NCBI GenBank assembly: GCA_902496665.1
Contig: CABVBU010000002.1
Span: 1 to 64,000, forward strand
Reading direction: 5' to 3'
Length of the DNA: 64,000 bases
Source: an uncultured Clostridium sp.
Lineage (GTDB): Bacteria; Bacillota; Clostridia; Lachnospirales; Lachnospiraceae
Each line of letters opens with the position of its first letter. Position 1 is the stretch's first letter. The notes below the pieces were generated by a model. The model did not search any database and was not told the DNA's origin. It worked only from the letters and a program-made list of their open reading frames with translations. This document shows positions 61,624 through 64,000 of the stretch, piece by piece. A program made the translations under genes and the position numbers.

Positions 61624-62591
61624 TGGAAAAGAAGATAAGATGGATCCCGGGAATCGTGGGACTCTGCCTGCTTCTTGGCGCGTCTGGCTGCGCGAAGTCC
61701 GCAGGTGCAGGAAACTCCTATGCCCTGGATCAGAGGATCGAGACGTTTGCCGCCTCCGGAAGCGGAAGGACGGCGGATGGATTTGCGGCAGACCTGGCGG
61801 TGGTGACAGATGAAACGAGCGCGGATGAGACGCTCACAGCGGAGTCTGCCGGAGTGTTTCCGTTAGACGGCGGAAATGCTGTTTTCGCGCAGGATGTCTT
61901 TGAACGGAGAAATCCTGCCAGCACGACAAAGGTCATGACAGCGCTTATTGCTTTAAAATATGGAAATCTTGATGATGTGGTGACAGTTCCCCAGGAGTCG
62001 GTGATCACGGAGAGCGGTTCCTCCATGGCGGGAGTCGTTCCCGGAGACAAGCTGACACTGGAGCAGCTTCTTTACGGCCTTTTGATCCCGTCCGGAAACG
62101 ACGCGGCGAACGCTATCGCGGTCCACATGGGCGGATCCATCGAGGGTTTTGTGAAAATGATGAATGGGGAAGCTGTACGGATCGGTGCCACAGGGACACA
62201 TTTTGCGAATGCCAACGGTCTGACAAACGCGGACCACTATATGACCGCCTACGACCTCTATTTGATGTTCCATGAGGCGTTAAAGTATGAGAAGTTCCGG
62301 GATATTATCGGGACGAAGACATACACGGCATCCTATAAGGGGGCGGACGGATCGGATAAGACCGCATCCTGGAGTGTCAGCAACTACTACATGCTCGGAA
62401 AGAAAGAGATGCCGGAGGGCCTCTCCGTATTCGGAGGAAAGACCGGAACCACCCAGGCGGCGGGCTACTGCCTGATCATGGGGGAGAAGGACGCGGACGG
62501 AAAAGAGTACGCATCTGTTGTGATGCATGCGGACAGCCGCGATGCCCTCTATTCGGATATGTCGACGATCATGGAGAAGATCGACCGATAG
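61623..62591 (+). CDS. D-alanyl-D-alanine carboxypeptidase (PBP5 family), lipoprotein
   Basis: 322 residues. Trims the terminal D-Ala from peptidoglycan stems. Instead of the usual C-terminal membrane helix it has a lipoprotein signal ending in ASGC (Cys23), so it should be tethered by lipid at the N-terminus. The active-site set is S100-T-T-K103, S157-G-N159 and KTG in GGKTGTTQ. The C-terminal beta domain of PBP5 is missing, giving a shorter enzyme. It is coupled to mgsA by a 1-base overlap, which brings wall synthesis and glycolytic overflow genes into one message. Confidence 0.92.
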   Translation: MEKKIRWIPGIVGLCLLLGASGCAKSAGAGNSYALDQRIETFAASGSGRTADGFAADLAVVTDETSADETLTAESAGVFPLDGGNAVFAQDVFERRNPASTTKVMTALIALKYGNLDDVVTVPQESVITESGSSMAGVVPGDKLTLEQLLYGLLIPSGNDAANAIAVHMGGSIEGFVKMMNGEAVRIGATGTHFANANGLTNADHYMTAYDLYLMFHEALKYEKFRDIIGTKTYTASYKGADGSDKTASWSVSNYYMLGKKEMPEGLSVFGGKTGTTQAAGYCLIMGEKDADGKEYASVVMHADSRDALYSDMSTIMEKIDR

Positions 62592-62622
62592 CGGAAAACG
62601 GGAAGAAAAATACTTGAATGAA

Positions 62623-62672
62623 CAGGACATGAAAGTTTTCGGGTGATTCGAAGGCTTTCATGTCCTGTTTTT
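62623..62672 (+). terminator. Terminator of the cluster ending in the carboxypeptidase gene
   Basis: A perfect 13 bp stem (62623-62635 with 62655-62667) followed by five T (62668-62672). This marks the end of the mre-min-rodA-mgsA run. Confidence 0.92.
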
Positions 62673-62773
62673 GCTCCCGGGCATCCGTAAAGAACTGTCG
62701 GCGGCAGATTCTGCAGGTGCTGGAAGTACATTCTGCTTTTGTATGAAATTATTTCGAAATTTAGAAATAATGG

Positions 62774-62802
62774 TTGCAAATTTTCAGCAAATAGTCTATA
62801 AT
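62774..62802 (+). promoter_or_regulatory. Promoter of the small P-loop gene
   Basis: TTGCAA (62774-62779), a 17 bp spacer and a perfect TATAAT (62797-62802). The leader is about 53 nt and AT-rich. Confidence 0.7.
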
Positions 62803-62861
62803 GAATTTACAAACAAGAGATTTTTTATACAAAATATATAAAATCCAAGGAGGAGTGCATT

Positions 62862-63281
62862 ATGGTTCAGATTATCGCAGGACGGAAGGGAAAAGGAAAA
62901 ACTAAATATTTACTTGACATGGCTAACACAGCTGTGAAAGAGGCAAAAGGTTCAATCGTTTACCTTGATAAGAGTTCGAAACATATGTACGAGCTTAACA
63001 ATAAGATCCGCTTAATCAATGTGGCGGAGTTTTCTGTAAATACGGCTGAAGGTTTTATCGGTTTCATCTGCGGAATTATTTCCCAGGATCATGATCTCGA
63101 GGCGATGTATCTCGACAGCTTCTTGAAGCTTGCCGGTCTTGAGGGAGAAGATATCACTGCAACTCTCGCAGAACTGGATCAGATCAGTACAAAGTACCAT
63201 GTAAACTTTGTATTAAGCATATCCATGGATGGTGAAGAACTTCCGGAATCTGCAAAAGATATGGTACTGGTAGCTTTATAA
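62862..63281 (+). CDS. Small P-loop protein of unknown function
   Basis: 139 residues with a clear Walker A, GRKGKGKT (7-14), right at the N-terminus, then MANTAVKEAKGSIVYLDKSS and no obvious Walker B or sensor motifs. It is too short for a normal AAA or RecA domain, so it may be a minimal nucleotide-binding protein. Relatives are common in Lachnospiraceae as unnamed ATP-binding proteins. CAAGGAGG precedes the ATG. It has its own promoter and terminator and codons typical of the window. Confidence 0.8.
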   Translation: MVQIIAGRKGKGKTKYLLDMANTAVKEAKGSIVYLDKSSKHMYELNNKIRLINVAEFSVNTAEGFIGFICGIISQDHDLEAMYLDSFLKLAGLEGEDITATLAELDQISTKYHVNFVLSISMDGEELPESAKDMVLVAL

Positions 63282-63312
63282 AATAATCGCTCCTTCCTAT
63301 ATAAGAGTACAT

Positions 63313-63345
63313 AAACACCTGCCTGGCGGCGGGTGTTTATGTTTT
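63313..63345 (+). terminator. Terminator of the small P-loop gene
   Basis: An 11 bp stem (63313-63323 with 63328-63338, one wobble), a TGGC loop, then ATGTTTT. Confidence 0.7.
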
Positions 63346-63457
63346 ATGGAAAAATGAAAGGCCCGGTTTAACGGGATATTTCCAGGTCAGAGGATATGTA
63401 TTGCCAAGTGTCTGAAAAGAAAAAATCAAAAATAAATAAAACGTCAAGCAAAAACAC

Positions 63458-63486
63458 TTGACAACCATCTTCGTTTATAGTATGAT
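63458..63486 (+). promoter_or_regulatory. Strong promoter of ylxM-ffh
   Basis: A perfect TTGACA (63458-63463), a 17 bp spacer and TATGAT (63481-63486). Transcription should start near 63493, leaving a leader of only about 11 nt before ylxM. Confidence 0.82.
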
Positions 63487-63503
63487 ATCGCAGGTGACCT
63501 GAT

Positions 63504-63845
63504 ATGGAAAAAATTGTAGCACAGGGTCTTCTGTATGATTTCTATGGAGAGCTCTTAACGGAGCACCAGCGGCGTGTATATGAAGATGTGGTATTTAATG
63601 ACATGTCCCTCAGCGAGATCGCCGAAGAGCAGGGAATCAGCAGACAGGGTGTGCATGACCTGGTGAAGCGCTGTGACAAGATTCTTTCCGGATACGAGGA
63701 AAAACTGAAGCTTGTCGAGAAATTCAACCAGACAAAGAAAATGGTAGAAGAGATTAAGGAACTGGCTGGCCAATATAAAAAGGACGGCGACCGATCCCTG
63801 ATCGACAGGATCGAAGCAATTTCCGAGGAGATCGGGAAGCTGTAA
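63504..63845 (+). CDS. ylxM: YlxM/p13-like DNA-binding protein, SRP-associated
   Basis: 113 residues of the YlxM family, which binds the signal recognition particle system and precedes ffh in Firmicutes. The N-terminal half holds a sigma-like helix-turn-helix (LSEIAEEQGISRQGVHDLVK), and the C-terminal half is a coiled coil. The ribosome binding site AGGTGA (63492-63497) sits at the predicted transcript end. ffh starts 18 bp after its stop. Confidence 0.94.
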   Translation: MEKIVAQGLLYDFYGELLTEHQRRVYEDVVFNDMSLSEIAEEQGISRQGVHDLVKRCDKILSGYEEKLKLVEKFNQTKKMVEEIKELAGQYKKDGDRSLIDRIEAISEEIGKL

Positions 63846-63863
63846 GCCAGAGGGAGAGTTTTC

Positions 63864-64000
63864 ATGGCATTTGAAAGTTTAGCCGATAAATTACAGAATG
63901 TCTTTAAAAACTTAAGAGGCAAAGGAAGACTGACAGAGGCAGATGTAAAAGCTGCTCTGAAGGAAGTCAAGATGGCTCTCCTGGAAGCCGATGTAAGTTT
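63864..64000 (+). CDS. ffh: Signal recognition particle protein Ffh (5' part only)
   Basis: The first 45 codons of the SRP GTPase: MAFESLADKLQNVFKNLRGK, then LTEADVKAALKEVKMALLEAD, the start of the N domain. The rest (GTPase and methionine-rich M domain) lies beyond the window. AGGGAGAG precedes the ATG. Confidence 0.95.
   Translation, partial: MAFESLADKLQNVFKNLRGKGRLTEADVKAALKEVKMALLEADVS

Overview
The window is a 64 kb stretch of the chromosome of an anaerobic, endospore-forming, low-to-mid GC Firmicute, most likely a member of the Lachnospiraceae (the Clostridium/Hungatella/Enterocloster-like gut clostridia). The reasons are: sporulation genes (spoIVA, yqfC-yqfD, a BofC-like gene) placed among housekeeping genes; clostridial gene neighbourhoods (DUF512 radical-SAM gene-der-plsY-gpsA-spoIVA, miaB-mutS-mutL-miaA-methionine gamma-lyase family, radC-mreCD-pbp2-minCDE-rodA-mgsA, ylxM-ffh); many small lipoproteins with Thr/Glu-rich linkers; and strong AGGAGG-type ribosome binding sites. 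Almost everything is on the plus strand; the exceptions are tyrA-aroA and prs.

Layout. 0.2-2.7 kb: tyrA and aroA on the minus strand (chorismate/tyrosine branch). 3.1-7.4 kb: an EF-G2/FusA2-type GTPase and a TPR lipoprotein with wall-binding-like repeats. 7.5-8.7 kb: a long, divergent Prs on the minus strand. 9-15 kb: DUF512 radical-SAM protein, der, plsY, gpsA, spoIVA. 15.3-22 kb: beta-CASP nuclease, rnhA, an LprI-domain protein, a 40-residue membrane peptide, alaS, rpsU. 22.3-30.7 kb: an accessory sugar-acid module made of a KDPG/KDPGal-type aldolase, a DgoK-type kinase and two tandem tripartite tricarboxylate transporter (TctC-TctB-TctA) operons that are recent duplicates. 30.9-37.4 kb: yqfC-yqfD-phoH-ybeY-DUF3048 lipoprotein-flippase with overlapping ends, then a BofC-like gene. 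37.6-43.7 kb: two FAD oxidoreductases, then proB-DUF896-fthC-proA (proline synthesis plus folate salvage). 44-52.7 kb: miaB, mutS, mutL, miaA (tRNA isopentenylation/thiolation and mismatch repair) and a methionine gamma-lyase family gene. 52.8-62.6 kb: DUF4321, radC, mreC, mreD, a large PBP2, minC-minD-minE, rodA, mgsA and a lipoprotein D,D-carboxypeptidase (cell elongation and septum placement). 62.9-64 kb: a small P-loop protein, ylxM and the start of ffh.

Most interesting non-coding signals: (1) a palindrome in front of spoIVA that could terminate gpsA transcripts, hide the spoIVA ribosome binding site in read-through RNA, and contain the -10 of a sigma-E-like promoter whose RNA would lack one arm; (2) a 133 bp MITE-like element with terminal inverted repeats and 8 bp flanking direct repeats between proA and miaB, and a truncated relative of it 6.3 kb away; (3) the mosaic tctCBA duplication, with a 176 nt identical block in otherwise diverged tctA copies. 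I saw no rRNA, tRNA, CRISPR array or prophage.
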